NCBI GenBank assembly: GCA_964454265.1
Contig: CAYVXD010000050.1
Location: 1 to 26,786, forward strand
Length of the DNA: 26,786 bases
Direction of reading: 5' to 3'
Origin: JAUWMI01 sp964454265
GTDB lineage: Bacteria; Sumerlaeota; Sumerlaeia; MWCT01; JAUWMI01
Made by a program: the position numbers and the translations under genes. A model generated the notes under the pieces. The model searched no databases, had not been told where the DNA came from, and was given only the letters and a program-made list of their open reading frames with translations. Numbering within the stretch: position 1 is the stretch's first letter; every line of letters starts with the position of its first letter. Positions 24,951 to 26,786 of the stretch are shown in pieces.

Positions 24951-26537
24951 ATGATCAAACACATCCGATGCGTTCGATTGCTGCTTTATTTCAGTCTCCC
25001 CCTACTTCTGGCGTGCTCAGTCCTTATAACCACACGTCCGAAAGAAGCCGCTGCGCCCCACTACGATCTGCTGATCACTGGAGGTACGGTGTATGACGGC
25101 ACTGGCGGTGCTGCGCGGAAACTCGACATCGGCATTCAGGGAAAACTCATCACCGCCATTGGCGACCTCTCAGCGGCACAGGCAAAAAGAAAAATTGATG
25201 CTTCTGGTCTGGCTGTGGCGCCCGGGTTCATTGACTTTCATGCTCATGGCAATCTGGAGAGCCATCCGTATCTGGACAACGAGGTAGCGCAAGGGGTCAC
25301 GCTCGTTATGCTGGGCAATGATGGTGCATCGCCGGGCCGCGACGACTTGGGAAGCTATCTGGATTATCTGGACGAACAATATCTCGGTGCGAATGTGGGC
25401 TTCTTTGTTGGATTCGGAACGCTGCGCACTGCTGCCGGCGTGGGTACGAGTCCCAAGCCGAGCGAGCAGCAATTAGTCATGATGAAAGCGCTGGCTGCAG
25501 AGGCGATGAAGCGCGGTGCATTCGGGCTGTCAACGGGTCTTGAATATCCGCCGGGCAAGTTTGCTACAACGGAAGAGATCATCGAGGTGGCACGTGTTGT
25601 CGCCCGTCACGGCGGCATTTACACAAGTCACCTGCGAAGCGAGGACGACGATAAAATTGCAGGCGCTATCAAAGAAATTATTCGCATTGGCCGCGAAGCC
25701 CCTATTCCTGTCAATGTATCGCACATCAAGATCGTGTTTGAACAGCACGCCGAAGCAGCCCGAAAAATTGTCGAAATGATGAACGTTGCTCGCAGTGAAG
25801 GAATTCAAATTGCAGCCGATATCTATCCCTATCTTGCCTCGCATACTACCATCAACCTGATTATGCCCGACTGGGCGCAACCGCCCAATGATTTTCAAGA
25901 AGTCTTGAAGACACGACGCCAAGAACTTGAACAGGCCATTCAGGCCAATCTGGAGCGGCGAGGTGGCCCAAACCACGTGCTTATCACCAGGGGAAAATTC
26001 GCCGCACAGGATCTCGAACAGATCGCACACCAGCTGGACAAATCGCCTGCGGCAGTTGTAATAGACGACATCGGTCAGAGTGGGTCGAGCGCGGCATTCT
26101 TCTCGATGTTCGCACCGGCCATGGAAACATTTCTGCTGGATTCTCACATCATGATCTGCAGCGATGGGAGCCCTACGATGCTCCACCCGCGCGGCTACGG
26201 CGCGTTCCCGCGCGTGCTTGCTTATTATGTGCGGGAACGTCAGGCGCTCAGTCTGGCTGAGGCCATCCGGAAAATGACGACGCTTCCGGCAGCCACTCTT
26301 GGCTTGATTCGTAATGGCCGGGGAAAAATAGCAGAGGGATTTTTCGCGGACTTTGTCATTTTCAACCCACTGAGCGTGCGCGACGTGGCTACGTTTACCT
26401 CACCACACAAATTCCCAAAGGGCATTCCCTACGTGGTGATTAACGGCAAGCTTGCGAAGGACAAAGGGCAACTAACACACGTTGGCTCGGGCCGCCTACT
26501 CCGCTCAACCGACAATGCACCGACACCGCTTCGCTGA
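24951..26537 (+). CDS. D-aminoacylase-type amidohydrolase lipoprotein
   Basis: A 528-residue lipoprotein with lipobox LLAC (C22). It belongs to the N-acyl-D-amino-acid deacylase/amidohydrolase group, whose members release D-amino acids from N-acyl-D-amino acids or D-containing dipeptides. The metal site is complete apart from one change: H97-x-H99 in GFIDFHAHG, H227 in YTSHLRSED, H258 in VSHIKI and D405 in CSDGSP. The position of the bridging Cys (usual GNCG) is D124 in LGNDGAS. It ends with IAEGFFADFVIFNP and YVVINGKLAKDKGQ, the C-terminal beta-sandwich. Full length for the family. The leader GAGGAGAAGAACA before the ATG is nearly the same as that of the M15-like gene at 19074. Being a lipoprotein, it acts at the membrane surface, next to the transporter. 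Exact substrate unknown. Confidence 0.9.
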   Translation: MIKHIRCVRLLLYFSLPLLLACSVLITTRPKEAAAPHYDLLITGGTVYDGTGGAARKLDIGIQGKLITAIGDLSAAQAKRKIDASGLAVAPGFIDFHAHGNLESHPYLDNEVAQGVTLVMLGNDGASPGRDDLGSYLDYLDEQYLGANVGFFVGFGTLRTAAGVGTSPKPSEQQLVMMKALAAEAMKRGAFGLSTGLEYPPGKFATTEEIIEVARVVARHGGIYTSHLRSEDDDKIAGAIKEIIRIGREAPIPVNVSHIKIVFEQHAEAARKIVEMMNVARSEGIQIAADIYPYLASHTTINLIMPDWAQPPNDFQEVLKTRRQELEQAIQANLERRGGPNHVLITRGKFAAQDLEQIAHQLDKSPAAVVIDDIGQSGSSAAFFSMFAPAMETFLLDSHIMICSDGSPTMLHPRGYGAFPRVLAYYVRERQALSLAEAIRKMTTLPAATLGLIRNGRGKIAEGFFADFVIFNPLSVRDVATFTSPHKFPKGIPYVVINGKLAKDKGQLTHVGSGRLLRSTDNAPTPLR

Positions 26538-26673
26538 CCTGTCGTGTCGAAGCGACTGAAGAGTTGGTGAGGAGATTTACAAATCCTACAGGAGCGCTTT
26601 TATTGCTTTTCGCATAAATAAAGAAACAGCCAAAGCCGCTGAAGGCCTTATTTTTGTACGAATGCTTAGCCTT

Positions 26674-26772
26674 CAACTATGCCATTCAACGTGGCACGGG
26701 CATCACGCCACAGGCGCATTTTCAACTTGCCCGTGTAGATTCATCCGCCTAGGCGGATGCCACGCATAGTTG
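26674..26772. repeat. nested inverted repeats at the end of the window
   Basis: Outer arms CAACTATGC (26674-26682) and GCATAGTTG (26764-26772) enclose GTGGCA/TGCCAC (26691-26696 and 26758-26763) and CACGGGCA/TGCCCGTG (26695-26702 and 26728-26735). An 18-bp perfect palindrome, CATCCGCCTAGGCGGATG, lies at 26742-26759. The set could fold as a branched structure (DNA repeat or RNA). The 26538-26673 stretch before it holds nothing I recognise. Confidence 0.5.
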
Positions 26773-26786
26773 TAGGGGCGTTTAAT

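Overview
The window is bacterial chromosomal DNA, of moderate GC by eye. Genes start with Shine-Dalgarno sequences, several CTTGACA-type promoters are visible, and there are two lipobox lipoproteins and many signal peptides, which suggests a diderm-like envelope. The mix is typical of little-cultivated lineages: a fused B12-type radical SAM/DUF2344 protein, a Hanks kinase joined to a cyclic-nucleotide domain, secreted peptidases, and palindromic intergenic repeats. I lean towards a candidate phylum of the Sumerlaeota (BRC1)/Hydrogenedentes kind, but this is an impression and not a determination. I see no tRNA, rRNA, CRISPR array, insertion sequence or phage gene.

Region 1 (1-4420, all genes on the minus strand) holds a small Gly/Arg-rich zinc-ribbon protein, a Fur-family repressor with its own promoter and a near-consensus Fur box, a secreted protein built of carboxypeptidase-regulatory-like repeats, a PflX-type (COG1313) radical SAM protein and a small conserved hypothetical protein.

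Region 2 (4819-10712, plus) is a sugar-nucleotide group: a UDP-sugar-type dehydrogenase, a phosphodiester glycosidase-domain protein without a signal peptide, a nucleotidyltransferase with a short left-handed beta-helix tail (overlapping its neighbour by 4 bp), and, behind its own likely promoter, a SIS-domain phosphosugar-binding protein.

Region 3 (10810-19054) is mixed housekeeping and signalling. It has a secreted M14 carboxypeptidase with a fibronectin III tail, the kinase-cNMP fusion, a convergent pair (MobA/MocA-like nucleotidyltransferase and B12-radical SAM protein), then yggS and proC. The 415-base gap between yggS and proC is full of hairpins and an octamer-periodic repeat.

Region 4 (19074-26537, plus) is the most interesting part. 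It has a secreted M15-like protein that has lost its zinc ligands and, behind a promoter and a perfect 18-bp palindrome, a tight run of four genes. These are an M14 peptidase fused to an amidohydrolase domain lacking its HxH metal motif, an NhaC-family transporter, an M23 endopeptidase lipoprotein and an intact D-aminoacylase-type amidohydrolase lipoprotein. Together they look like a secreted and membrane-anchored pathway that cuts cell-wall or D-amino-acid-containing peptides and imports the product. The window ends in non-coding DNA rich in nested inverted repeats.
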